Source: Liolophura sinensis
Lineage: Eukaryota > Mollusca > Polyplacophora > Chitonida > Chitonidae
Direction: 5' to 3'
Assembly: GCF_032854445.1 (NCBI RefSeq)
Contig: NW_027017980.1
Span: forward strand, 108,001-172,000
DNA: 64,000 nucleotides
Under the pieces are notes generated by a model that made no database searches, was not told where the DNA came from, and saw only the letters and a list, made by a program, of their open reading frames with translations. The position numbers were made by a program, and so were the translations under genes. Within the stretch, counting starts at the first letter, position 1. Every line of letters starts with the position of its first letter. This document shows positions 27,301-38,520 of the stretch, one piece after another.

Positions 27301-27897
27301 TTGACACCCAGACTCTTTCTAATAAAAAGAAATTGTGGAGACCTCTCAACTTTACATCATGTCATCGACAATTGCTGCTATGGGGAAATATTTATCCTAC
27401 TGTTGAGACAATGCAGCATGAGGCTGACATACTCATGCTGATAACGAATATTGGTCCATCAATGATGAACAAGATGTCGTCTACCAGAAACATGACTCCG
27501 TGGACTCGTTGACAGGGTTGTTCTACTCCTCTATATACGGTATAAATCTGCAATCACCTAATGAATATCAGTAGATCAGATAGAAAACACCTGGCCAAGA
27601 AATCAATACTTACACAATATAAAGCATATTTTCTCTGTCAAATTGTCATTTTTAATAAACAATATAAAAAGAGATTATAACAATTTTATAGTTTATGCAC
27701 TTTTTTTGCATTTTGATAGTGTGTATTTAAGATATATATATGACTTTTAAATAGGTACGATATTTATATATCAGTTTAAAGCCTAACTGGCAAAAATCCC
27801 ACTCACACCACCATGTAACGTACGGAACTTTGTGAGGAGGTAATTGTTAATAGAGTCTGTGGCAAGGTTACGGGAAACTATTCACTAACTGAAAACA

Positions 27898-28167
27898 ACT
27901 CTCACAAAAATCTGTTAATTTTAGCAGAAACCCGTTAGTGACGCTAGAATGAATTGTTTTATTATAATACTGGGTCATATTTAACATAACATCCTGTTAG
28001 TCTAATATGCTCTTTATGTCTTTATGCTCAATTATAAATAGAAACATGTGTGCAATATTTGACGGAACATTCTGCTGCAGTAACAAAATTAATTCTAGAC
28101 AGACTAGATTCTAGATCATACAGACGACAGATTTTCTGTTAAACTGAACAGATTTTTTTTTAGAGTA
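27898..28167. mobile_element. MITE-like element, copy 1
   Basis: The left end ACTCTCACAAAAATCTGTTAA and right end CAGATTTTTTTTTAGAGTA are inverted relative to each other. The inside carries TCTGTTAATTTTAGCAGAA-type blocks as in the copies at 44,761 and 54,138. Non-coding, about 270 bp. Confidence 0.6.
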
Positions 28168-29104
28168 ACCCCGATATTTGACATAAAGATCGAAAATCAG
28201 CATTTTCAAAAGAAAGCATTTTTTTCCTAATAGTGAACGCAACCACACGAAAAGTATCAGATAAAACAACACATGTACGCAATAAAATTCCATTGCACGC
28301 GTTTTATCTTAAAGCATTTCTAACATCGCTAATACCTGTAATTGCAATAACGATGCAACGAGAGCCCAGACGAAAGACTAGAGTCTAGCTGAAATAGACG
28401 CCGTACTACTCAGTTGACCAAGAATTTTATATTTTTGTAGCTTTTTTTCACTGATCATTGGCAAACTTTTGTACAACTTTTTCACTCCGCCCATTTTTGG
28501 CGTAGATTGGTAGGAGCTATACAACAAGAGACATTTTGTACACAGGCTTTGTCCAAAATGTAGAAAACCATAAGTGCATCTGTAGAAAGATTGGCAGGTT
28601 TAATTTATTTTTCTCTCACATTGAAATGCAGACATCACACTATATCCTTTCAATGCAGAATTTCCAATACTGTTTTTTTTTTAACATTTTTACGTCATTG
28701 TGCTGGTATTACGTGTGTGAACACAAGAGTCGAAATCTAACCAATGCCATTTTGTTTAAAGCTATGAAAAACAACTGTAAAATACTTATGAATTACTTTA
28801 GGCGTCTTATCAAGAATTCAGATTCCTATCAACATTCGTAATAAAAATGGAAAGGCTGGGAAAATGGTCAGAGGAGCCGATTACAGAACAGCATTTAACC
28901 TAAATCCGATGGGAATTAGGAATACGGGAGGAAAATTAGACGTTAAAAAGAGAAGCAGCCGACTTTTTTTCAGTGACATTTGAAACACACTCTGGTAAAA
29001 GCAGTGTTTATAGAAATCTGTCTTTGTCGTAACCGTCAAAAAAATGGCATGAAAACTGGAACATGAGAAGAGATATTAAGTTCCAAACGCGTAGGAATCA
29101 TTAA
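28168..29104. other. Non-coding stretch
   Basis: AT-rich. The open frame 28,536-28,841 is not recognisable. Confidence 0.5.
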
Positions 29105-29575
29105 ACACAGTGAGATTTTTTATCGCATTTTGAGTAATTCTAAACCAGTGATGTCTAATTAATTGTAATTAACAAACACTGCATTTTTTTGGCTTAATTT
29201 TGCTTCACTCATGGTATTAAGCGGATTGTAATTTGCTGCAATTTAAGAATTTACATGAACAGTTGGAAAGAAACAAATAAACTGAGGTAAAATGACAAGA
29301 GCTCTTTCCACGTGTCCATTTGCCAGTTACCAAACTGTCGTTGCTTTTTTAGATCTAGTCTATGCGCGGTAAGTCTTGTAGCTTCTATAATGTTTCGCAT
29401 CAACGACGAAATGTCGGGTACCATGAGAGAATCAGTTCACCACAATATACTCAGTTTTTCCTGCTTAGATGTATCTGTCGGGCCCCTTCTGTTTTTGGCT
29501 AGATATTCCCTTGGTGTTTGAAGCTACCATGATTTGCATTCCATTTAAAGAAGATTGTAGCCTCGTTAAGTCCTC
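29105..29575 (-). repeat. Interspersed repeat B, inverted copy with extended flank
   Basis: 29,105-29,345 is repeat B on the reverse strand (GACAAGAGCTCTTTCCACGT, CCATTTGCCAGTTACC). 29,462-29,575 is the inverted match of 30,637-30,770. Another partial copy lies at 29,635-29,710. Confidence 0.65.
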
Positions 29576-30636
29576 ATTCCTCTAACAATGGTAACATTTT
29601 ACTGGGGTGCCATTTTGCCTCTAAACTATATTAAACCATTGAAACTATACCATGATTTACCATCCGTTGAAGAGGATAGCGACTAGCCCCGTTAAGTCAT
29701 TTTGTTTCCAGTCTTAAAAAGATGCCAGTCAGAAATACAGTATTGTGTTCAGGATTGTAGTATTTTTATTTTTTTGATTGTTGTTTAACGCCATTATGAT
29801 GAATTTAACACATATACGTTTGCAGACACAGCATTAATTTCCCGAAGTATACCTGACAAACCGCTTAACTTAAAGAGGATATACCGGAGATTTGGGGCCA
29901 AAAATCCATGTTCGCTAATTGAATCAAATTTCCACTGTTTACTCTGAATTACTGTATTGAGTAAATATTCAACTGATGCCTGTACTGTTTATACTACTTA
30001 AAATGATTCTAAAGTTTGAAAACGTTTTAATGCGACCCGCTTTGGACCGTTTTGGAACGGAAGCATGTGTTGATATTCGGTGAAAGGTAGTTATTGGGGC
30101 TATTTTTAATAATCGATTTTAATCGATTGGGTTTGAAGTTGATCGACTTTTATGCCTCAAATCTCCGGTGTAGCCTCTTTAAGGCCTGTCTCTGCACTGG
30201 TGAGGAGCCGATCGTATTCTATAAAAGCGAATAAGCCAAACGGCTCTCCCTTCCTCCACGTGAAGAAATGAATACCAGGAAATACATCGCCTAAAGAAAA
30301 AGGCGCGTAATTATACAAATATTTCATGACTGTTATTTCATGATACTGTATACCTACAATTAAAACAAGGCTTTTAAACAGCAAGTGAGATAAAAGTGCT
30401 CTAAGCCACGCCGATTTCTGATCTCTTGTCTTAGTACTTGTATTTATCAATTATTGATCTGAATTCAGTCATGATAAGCCAACTAATACAATAAATATGA
30501 TTCAGAAGTCTGTGGAATCAACTGTCTGTGCAATTTTAACTAAATTTACAATCCGGGTTGTCGTTTTGGCCTTAAAGCGTGTTCGGACTGGAGACAAAAT
30601 GATAGATACGCCAGTAAGATTCTACCATTGCAATAT

Positions 30637-31004
30637 GAATGAGGACTTAAAGAGGCTACAATGTTCTTTAAATGGAATGCAACTCATGGTACCTTCAAAC
30701 ACCCAGAGAATACCTAGCGAAAAACAGAAGAAGCCCGACAGATTGATCCAAGTAGGAAACACTTGGTATTGTGTGGTGAACAGTTTCTTTCATGGCACCC
30801 GACGTTTTGTTGTGGATGGAAAACATTATAGAAAATAATAAAACTTACAGCATAGGGAGTAAAACCAGATCGGCTACGACAGTGTGATAATTGGCAAATG
30901 GTCACACTTAACCGGCAAAACACGGTCTCTTGTTGATTCAGTTGATCTTAGTTTAGGGTTTTATTCTAACTGTTCATGTAAATGCTTAAATAGTAGCACT
31001 TTGG
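30637..31004 (+). repeat. Interspersed repeat B with an extended left flank
   Basis: 30,845-31,004 holds the B landmarks. 30,637-30,770 (GAGGCTACAATGTTCTTTAA and following) is an inverted match to 29,462-29,575. The open frame 30,497-30,838 overlapping it is not recognisable as a gene. Confidence 0.65.
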
Positions 31005-31118
31005 ATGGTCGTGGTTTTTGCCCCGGGTTCGCCCTGGTTATGCTGGTCGCCATCGAATAAGTGAAGTACTCTTGAGAACGGTGTAAAACACCTGTCAAGT
31101 AAATAAATAAATAAAGTA
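31005..31118 (+). mobile_element. SINE 3' fragment adjoining repeat B
   Basis: GGATGGTCGTGGTTTTTGCC through (AAAT)n, directly joined to a repeat B copy ending about 31,004. Confidence 0.8.
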
Positions 31119-31715
31119 AAATAAACTGCAATTAGGCTAAAATATAATATACTGACTTGCATAAACATTTTTATCACTGTCACTCTTAGCGTCACAGCAT
31201 CAACAACAGTATTTCGTGTCCTTAATCCCTTCTCTAATACGACTAAAACGCGAATGGCAGTTCACTTGTCTTACAGTTTGTGCCATCGCACTTTGATTTA
31301 CAAAGACTTTTTCGGTTTTACCTCAGAAAAGAACAAACTTGTATTCGCATCTTTACCTTAAGCGCTACCAGCCCATATATGATTTCTATTTATTTGACTT
31401 TTTTCTTATCCCACAAAACTCTTTTTCATGCAAGTTAAAATTTAAATTCTCTTTGCGATGCCTAGTTTTTGGTGCTGGAAGTTGAAATTTGGATGTTTGT
31501 AAAAATTGATAGGGTGGACACAATTTTTATGTATTAATCACAAAAAAAGCTTTAAAATTGCATTTCAAATTTTGACTTGAGTCAGAACTGACTTTATGGC
31601 TTTCCATAACGCTATGCATACTTTTCCACTTCTTTTGAGTGAAGAAAACTGAATTGCTTCGTGTAAAGCACGGTATTTTGAGATTGCGACCCCATTTGTC
31701 AAGTACCATTCTGCT

Positions 31716-32075
31716 GTGGCCAGCCTGCGATCCTATCTTTCAGGTTGTGACCAGTCTGCGATCCCATCTCTCAGGTTGTGGCCAGCCTGCGATCCCATCT
31801 GTCAGGTTGTGGCCAGCTTGCGACTACATTATCCAGTGGCCAATCAGCTATGACGAGCCAGTCACCCCAATTGTCAAGGACAAATCTGCCTGGGCAAGCC
31901 TTTGATCCAATCTCTCACGGGTCAATCTGTTGTGGTCAGCTTGTGACTGCATTTCTAAGCGGCCAGTCGAAAGTACCGAGTCTGCGACCCCATTTGCCAG
32001 GGACTAATCTGTTGTGACGATCCTAGGACCTTACTTCTAATCTGTTGTGGTGAGCCTGCGACTCAATTTGCCAAG
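31716..32075 (+). repeat. Degenerate ~31-bp minisatellite
   Basis: About ten diverged units of the type GTGGCCAGCCTGCGATCCCA with CTGTCAGGTT. Overlapping open frames are repeat-derived. Confidence 0.7.
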
Positions 32076-32379
32076 GGTCCTGAGACCCCCCTTTGTCTGT
32101 GGCGATAAGAACTCTTAGGTGGACTGGACGACAGCCCCTAATGGCATTGTCCACGCACCACGGGTGCGTGTATTCATCATGCATGTGTATTCATCATCTT
32201 TTATCTTCCATCACATGGAAGTAGAAAATATAGCCTGGTAATATATTTAACGTTACTCGCCCAAGGCTTTTCGTGAAAACATCGCTTATCTTCATTTAGA
32301 ATGAAGTGTGACGGGTTACAATTTGCACATTTCTTGGTAATCTATCGTCACGTGATAGATTAGAAAGCTTTATCACACA

Positions 32380-32540
32380 TAACGGTTTTATAACCGATTT
32401 CTGATCGCGCACGAGATCCTGTTATTGCTGTAGCATAAACATGAATCAAAGTGTGTTCCCATGGTAGTTACCTCTATCTGCTTTGTTTCTCCCTCACTTT
32501 GTTAACAATAAAGAATAATGCTTTTGGTGCACAGATTCAG
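32380..32540 (+). repeat. Dispersed repeat pair with 47,180-47,335
   Basis: CCGATTTCTGATCGCGCACG, ATCAAAGTGTGTTCCCATG and ACAGATTCAGACATG match blocks at 47,190-47,335. Confidence 0.55.
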
Positions 32541-32962
32541 ACATGAGCAGCTACATTGGACCCGCATTTATCAAACGGCTTTAATACGATTTGACTCAAA
32601 AATTCAAACACAGCTACAATTAAACTGTTTTGCTTTAGAAAATTTGACATATGTGAACCGGTTCTTTACCCCAGAACAATATACTAACCGCAATTTTAAT
32701 TTTTTGCTGCTCTGAGTTTGTCTCATAAAGGTGGAGAAAACCTAAAAATTACATAAAGTTCAAATGAAATAGTTCAAAAAATTAGTTGTGAATATGATCT
32801 TCAATAGTTTTCATAATTTTTGTATGGTGGGTATTTGGGGCCACCTTTTGGTATGACCAGCCCTTGGATAATAATGTTATTAACGGGGATGTAAAACAAT
32901 GTTTTATAAATATATTTGTGGCTAGAATTTGATCTTTTCAGCTAAAAACGTTCAATCAGAGT

Positions 32963-33345
32963 AGTATACAAGGGGCCAAACGTCCCGTATTGCGGTAGCG
33001 TAGGTGTGTCGTTGAGTCCGCGCTCCAATAGGCGCATGCGCGTCACGTCACACGACACGCGAGGCATGCCATTCGCACCAAAACTGACCATTGAGTCAGC
33101 TCCATTACTCGCCAAAACTAACCAATGGGTGTGCATGACAATGGGTGTGCATGACGTTTCGCATGGTAGCGAAAACGTCGGCCTGTAAAGTTGGGTTGAG
33201 TAGATCCTTCAGCTTCATTTCGCGCCAAAACTGACCAATGGGTAAGCTCTATTCGCGCCAAAACTGATCAATGGGTGACCTCAATTCGTGCCAAAACTGA
33301 CCATTCGGGGACCGCGCGGTTTGGTGCTGGTTTACGTCCGAGCGG
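32963..33345 (+). repeat. Left terminal inverted repeat of the Polinton-like element
   Basis: Begins AGTATACAAGGGGCCAAACG and matches the reverse complement of 40,098-40,483 along most of its length. Shared blocks are the terminal GTATACAAGGGGC, the TATTGCGGTRGCG block, AGGTGTGTCGTTGAG and GCGCATGCGC (33,032-33,041). The inner half is built from short repeats of the type GCGCCAAAACTGACCAATGGG, seen three to four times between 33,060 and 33,310. An AG start would fit Polintons, but the exact first base is inferred. Confidence 0.85.
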
Positions 33346-33421
33346 ATGGGATAAAATTGAGGTGTATGAGCCGTGAAGCTCCAGACCATGGCCATCCAGG
33401 GAGAGACTCTACGCTGTCAAT

Positions 33422-35900
33422 ATGAAAAGATCCACTTATGCAGGAGGAGGAGAAGGAGAGGCTTCGGCAAAGAAGTTTACTTGTTGGACGTGCGCCAGGC
33501 GCTTTTCTAGGCGGAGCGATCACCTGTGGCATTAGCAGGCACAGCACACCGAGGGGAAGAGGTCCCAGTTTACTTGCCGACATTTTCCCGGCGGGACGCG
33601 TAACTGCCGTATCAACGGACGTCCCACGCGGAGGAGGAAGGAGCGAGGTTCACGTGCCCGACCTGCGGGCGGACGTTTCTCCACCGGGGCGATTTGTTCC
33701 GGCACCAGCGGTGACACGAAGAACAGGAGCGTGTGTGGAAGTGCGATGGGTGTGGCACGACCTTTCACAGGTTATAGGATTGGCAAGTGCATCGACATGC
33801 TGAACACGGAAAAGGAAGTCACGCACCTACCCACCCACTGTGTGGTAAAAGCCGAACGGTTTGTACCACTCGGCTACGCGATACGATCCTGCGTAGAAAC
33901 ATATGCCGTATTTCGTACCATGATGGTCCAGTTTTCGATACTTGATACTGGTGAACTACTTTCGAGTGGACACAGCGAGTGTTACATAACCGAGTGTTTC
34001 CAAGTTATAAGCTATCTTTTAACTATATGTTGCCTAACACGTTTCCCAGTAAAGTGTCAATGTGCTGGACTACGACCAGCCCATGTGTTTCATCCGTATA
34101 TGGGATGTACGAGCTGAAATCCATATGGAGTGCGAGTTTCTTCGCCTGTGGAAAACGAACCCGGTCTTGCGCGCCTTCCTGTGACGCCGTCAGGGGACGC
34201 CGACCCTTCCAAGGCTCTTATCGGGGAAACGACGAATTGTTGGTAAATTCCGGCTACCTGACGAAGACGCGTAAGTACTTGAGAGTGTACGGTGCTGTAC
34301 TGTCGAGCGAATCGATGACACCTTCTATGTGGTGAGTAGCAAGAAGACCATTCCTTACAATCTACCCTTGCAAATAGGATGTATGGTGTACCAGTATGCC
34401 AAACTCCGTATGTTGGAGTTTTACTATGATTTCATGACTAGTTTTTTTAACATCGCGGACTGGCAGTACTGCGAGATGGACACGGACTCTGCGTACATGG
34501 CCTGGTCTGACCCGGACTAGGAATCCTTGGTTAAACCTAAGCTGCGGCCGGTATACGAGCGGAGCGGGACAAATGGTTGCATCGACGCGAGCACTGAGAC
34601 TTTGACAAAACGTACGCCGGGGCTCTTCAAAGCCGAGTGGACTGGTGAGGCTATCGTCAGTTTGTGATCCAAGACATACTATTGCTACGGCGGGGTGCCG
34701 AAACAGTAAAGACTAGCTATCCGCCTTCATTGGATTTAAAGGAGACAACAGATAGTCCTGATCGTACATCTTGATCTTTATCTGTACAAAGACGAACAAG
34801 GTCTCCTTTCACGCCGCCTTTACGACATGGCGTATACATATCTCGCCTTGTTGCATTTATCAGAACTTGGGTTAATTGTGATGATTTTAATCTACGTCAC
34901 AAGTTGTTAGTTCAAAAACTAGTTTGTCAAGGATACTCCATCAAGCCTCTTTATTCTAAGTTTCTCAAATTTTACAATGCGTATAACACTCTCGTTGCAG
35001 GTAAGGACAGAGCATTCAGAATCTCTGGCGACCTGCATTGTGATCAATTACATAGACGGCGCTGTTATCCCTATGCACATATCTATCACGTACATGGTAT
35101 TTAATAACATAGATGGCGCAGGATGCCTAGTGTAACCGTCTATCTTGTAGACAGCTTTTATACAGACCAGCATGTTATGTGTAACATCATAGATAGCGCC
35201 TCTTGTAGTATGAGATCTTTACATATTAACGGGAAAGACGTAATCGTCCGTTACTTTGGAATCACAATTTGTTCGGTTAAGGTCTGTAACGATCGTCATT
35301 TTCAAACTGTATCTAATACCGCTTAACTTGGGGCTAGGGGCCGTAAAGGTAGCCATGCTCATTACATCAGCATGATGCCTTTATGAACAGTTGCAATCAA
35401 AGCGCGACTGAGATACTTGTTTAATTGTTATTTGACCTGGAACTCATTCACGTACTACGAATTTGAACTTTGATATGGAATTCATGCCTGGAATATCCAT
35501 TGTCTGCCCCGCATCATTAAAAATTGATGACCGCTTCTATCTTGTGTATTACCGGCTTTATTTCCTATTTGCATAATTTCTTACATACCTTTGTCTTTGG
35601 GAGCTAGTGTTCAACGTTGTTTTGGAAATGGATCATACGATTATCGACTTTGAACGCCTTTTACGGACTACGAATGGTATATGAATGTCGGACTTGAAGC
35701 TTTTATTTAGCGCTCGAGGCGTTGAGAAGGACGTCTACCTCTCCGTGTTGCGCAACCACCAAAGCGCGAGTGGTGTGAACCGAGGTATGCGGGGGAACAC
35801 TATGTATTCCTACACACAGCACAAAGACGCTTTTACTTATTTTTATGGGAAGCGCAAAGTACTGTCGGACGGTGTGAGCACCAACTACCTGGATATTTGA
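33422..35900 (+). pseudogene. Protein-primed family B DNA polymerase (Polinton/adintovirus type) with N-terminal C2H2 zinc fingers, disrupted
   Basis: This enzyme would copy the element from its ends. An ATG at 33,422 opens a frame that reaches a C2H2 finger at 33,482 (C-x2-C-x12-H-x4-H, with a stop at 33,533 inside it). Two more fingers lie in another frame at 33,655-33,717 and 33,742-33,807, also with internal stops. Polymerase homology is clear from about 34,290: a block around PLQIGCMVYQYAKLRMLEF leads to the catalytic motif DTDS at 34,479-34,490. A stop follows at 34,518, then KRTPGLFK at 34,608 and, after another stop at 34,665, SKTYYC. A LINE fragment interrupts the gene at about 34,745-35,685. 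The C-terminus resumes at about 35,700 with QSASGVNRG and ends DGVSTNYLDI at 35,900. The exonuclease and priming region between 33.8 and 34.2 kb is not recognisable and looks shortened. The gene is non-functional; family assignment is very secure. Confidence 0.93.
34745..35685 (+). mobile_element. LINE-type reverse transcriptase tail inserted in the Polinton polymerase
   Basis: This stretch interrupts the PolB reading frame. It is similar along its length to 59,610-60,220 and in part to 60,640-61,157. It encodes a degraded C-terminal part of a non-LTR reverse transcriptase (for example LVQKLVCQGYSIKPLYSKF near 34,905), followed by a 3' region ending near GGTATATGAATGTC. The other copies end in the same way. 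No poly-A tail or target duplication is obvious. The left boundary is approximate, between 34,700 and 34,800. Confidence 0.75.
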
Positions 35901-36078
35901 CCAGACTATCCCTGACGGTTATATACCATGCCCTTATGATGTGTTGACGTGAAGGCTGAAATAAATACAAATACAAAGTCAAATCACCGCTGTATGCGAG
36001 TGTCCTTTTCTCTTTATTCATTTTTATTTCATAACGTGTCGATCAGGGAAAAAAACATGGAAAGAACGTTATTACAGC

Positions 36079-36313
36079 TCACTGGCTGGTAGAGACACAC
36101 AGGGCCGGGTCCAGACTCTGCAGCCGCCGATTATTCCGCGTCCAGTGGTGTTTCCTCCGGTTGAGCCGAGCGGTGATATGGGTGGGGAGGGGTGGAAGTC
36201 GGTACTAATCGAATTATTCTCCCCGGAGACGAGTTGGATCTGGGCACACGTCTATGAAGACGGCTACCCAATGTTGTCTCGGGTGGAGGCACGTGATTGT
36301 GTTGATGGCGCAG
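36079..36313 (-). pseudogene. Adenain-like cysteine protease (virion maturation protease), C-terminal fragment
   Basis: Read on the - strand directly after the major capsid gene. The fragment has HWVAVFID, where the His is the likely catalytic one, then an acidic GE-FD-Y segment with two stops in it, then W-x2-NNRRLQSL and a Cys-containing LCVSL near the end, close to a stop at 36,079. This order (HW, acidic segment, RLQS and Cys) is that of the adenovirus/Polinton maturation protease, which cleaves capsid precursors. The N-terminal ~100 residues seem to be deleted. The second Cys expected near the active-site Cys is not preserved. Short and damaged, so the call rests on motif order and position. 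Confidence 0.72.
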
Positions 36314-36341
36314 ACCCAGGGTGTTTTTTCAACCGGCGAAT

Positions 36342-37475
36342 TCACAGCACGTTTTGGCTGTTGTCTATTTCTATGATACTGTTGAATTCGGCGTAGAACA
36401 CCACGTTAATGGTTTCCGGCAGTGGCCTGGCAAAACGCATCTCCAGGCGCAAATAACCTTTCTAGACCATGTTCTGTTGGTGATTATCGTGGAGGTTGGG
36501 GGTCAAGTCATAACAAAATAGCGTGTTGCCTTTGGTAAACGCGGTGCGAAGGATGAAGTTCCCCTCGTCGTTAAACATTTTTCCGGTGTTGGTAAAGAGC
36601 TTCATGTAATTTCTAACGAAATTCCCTGTGTCGTAGTCGGGTGTCAGGGGCTTGGCAGGAATTTGACGTCCACCGACTTACAAGGCGACAAAGTTTGTGT
36701 AGAAGTGCTGCAAATGGAGCGGGTTTTTAGCGTAGCAGCCGTTAAGAGCCGGGTTGCTCACACATCCCACCACTAAGCTTGTCAGTAAGCTGCCCAGAAA
36801 TAGGTTTTGTTCGTTGATGAGGTTGTGGCCTTTGGGCAAAATACAATACTTGGTCAGCACGCGGCTGATAAGGTACCTGGCAGGGGCTTTGGCCAACGCT
36901 TTCAAATGCAGCAGTGGGACGCCGCTGCTGACTTTGACTTTGCGCACATAGATCAACACCTCCTCCAAGAGGGTCTTGTAGTCGGGACACTCTCATCGGA
37001 CATCATAGCAAATGCGTCATTGGACGGAGTGAGTCAGATGCGGACGCTCACGTTGTTCAGCAAGTGACGCAGTTGCAGGAACATGTTGCAGTGAAGGCGT
37101 CCCAGCATGTCAACCGACCGACTTTGGGCCGTCAAACCCCACGTTGGTCTCATCCGTCATCCACAAGGCGGAAGACAGCTTGGTGCTCTTGGCCTCTGCG
37201 CCGTAAGACAACAACGTCTGCACGAAGGCATGGTAAGGGTACATGTTGATGGAAGCGGTGATGAGTTTGTCAAATCAAAGTCACTGCTGACCGATGGACA
37301 ACACTCGTCGTGGGATTTTAACAACGGCTGCGCTATTTCGATGAAACTGTCGAGGAAAGCTGTGACCGCGCTGTGCGACCGCACCCCGAAGCACAGGTAA
37401 CCCACCTCCATGAGCTTGATGGGTGTAATAGCAGATGTAGGATAGGTACATGGCGGGGTTGTCTACAGAAGTCAT
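36342..37475 (-). pseudogene. Polinton major capsid protein (hexon-like double jelly-roll), frameshifted
   Basis: This would be the main shell protein of the virion. Its ATG at 37,475 overlaps the penton stop by four bases (ATGA). Homology is spread over three frames: a start region (37,475-37,410), a segment near 37,260-37,110 with YPYHAFVQTLLSYG, a long central block in the 36,678-36,968 frame (YVRKVKVSSGV, KNPLHLQHFY), and a C-terminal block from about 36,630 to the stop at 36,342 that includes VVFYAEFNS and IIEID. Stops lie near 37,110, 36,678 and 36,451. The ~1.13 kb length is shorter than intact relatives, with sequence missing near the N-terminus. Gene order (penton, then MCP, then protease) also fits. 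Pseudogene status is certain; the family call is strong. Confidence 0.92.
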
Positions 37476-38236
37476 TGCATATGTCGAAATTGAAGTGTCA
37501 GCACCACTTTACCGCGTTCAAATGCGACGGGTTGCCCGTGTCGTCCCCAATATCAATTTCCACCGTGGAAAAATGCTTGCTCCGCACGGGAATGTATTCC
37601 ACGTGTTCGAAGGTCTTGGAGACGTGTTGCCCTTACTTCCTTTTCGTGGTGACCAGCCGCAGCAGCGGTTCGACAACGTCCGTGCACACGTACAGCGTGG
37701 GTGTGATGGCATGTAAATCCTCGGCACCGACATGCATCAGATCCGCCCGCCCCATGAGCCAGTCGTAAGGCAAATTCATGAGGTGCTTAAGACGCGTGCT
37801 GAAACTGAGCCCCAGTTGTTTCTGAAACCGCAGGCTGTATTTCCGCTGCACATCATCGAAACCGAACCTCAAATCACCGTCGTGAGCCTCGGGTAAAAAG
37901 ATGTGTGTGTGGGTCAACAAGTCGGTCAGGCCCTTGCCAAGGTCTTTGGGTGAAGGGTAATAGCCTACTGGGAATGATAAGCTCAGCGCTATGCGGGTCG
38001 TCTTTGGAGTCTAAGACACACCACACTTCGTCTTGCAGCACGATGTACCAGGTCCGGGGGTAGTGTATTTCTACCAACCTACATTACCCGTCACCAGTCA
38101 AACGCATGGGCTGTGGCAGTTGGGTGGTGAAATGCGTCAAGGTACTGCTGGGGAAGTAGTCGAACGAGCTGTTACTGGGCAGCGTGGCGTAAAACACGTT
38201 GGTGAGGGGATCTCCTCCAGATCTCTGTCTTTCCAT
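37472..38236 (-). pseudogene. Polinton minor capsid (penton-like single jelly-roll) protein, frameshifted
   Basis: This protein would occupy the capsid vertices. The ATG at 38,236 leads into VFYATLPSNSSFDYFPSS and LTHFTTQLPQPMRLTG. A stop follows at 38,084-38,086, then LVEIHYPRTWY in the same frame. The frame changes near 37,960, giving GYYPSPKDLGKGL, TLYVCTDVVEP and PLLRLV. A TAA at 37,633 is followed by EYIPVRSKHFSTVEIDI and DDTGNP. A last frameshift gives GKVVLTLQFR just before the stop at 37,472. These are hallmark blocks of the family found in invertebrate genomes under names such as F54H12.2-like. Total span (~255 codons) is somewhat short. At least two stops and two frameshifts make it non-functional. 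Confidence 0.92.
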
Positions 38237-38520
38237 CCGGTGCCGGTGTGTCATACGAACTCCACTTTAGCCGGGGTACGATGGCTGGAGACGGACGCAG
38301 TCCGGGTTGCCGCTGCTGTCGTCTCTTGGGTCGGCGTGGTGTTTGTGGTTTTGGTGGTCGGCGGTGGTTTTGGTGGTCGTGGTTTTGGCGAAAGGAGGAG
38401 GAGAGCGAGACCGGGCGAGGAGCGAAGACCGAGGAGGAAGGCGAGACCCTGCGAGCAGAGACCGTGATGTGGTAGGGTTTGTTTTCGTCTCGGCTGGTGT
38501 GTCCATCTTTTCCCGCACCC
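38237..38520 (-). other. Low-complexity tract between capsid-module genes
   Basis: The + strand is G/GT-rich (gtggttttggtggtcg-type repeats) and then GA-rich. On the - strand all frames give Pro/Thr/Lys/Arg/Ser-rich peptide. Several overlapping open frames here, including a 212-residue one, look like composition artefacts. The tract may be the low-complexity tail of the neighbouring small ORF, but I cannot assign it. Confidence 0.5.

Noticed and set aside
30497-30838. 113-residue forward frame as a gene
   Set aside because: Its right part lies in a dispersed repeat that also occurs inverted at 29.5 kb without an open frame.
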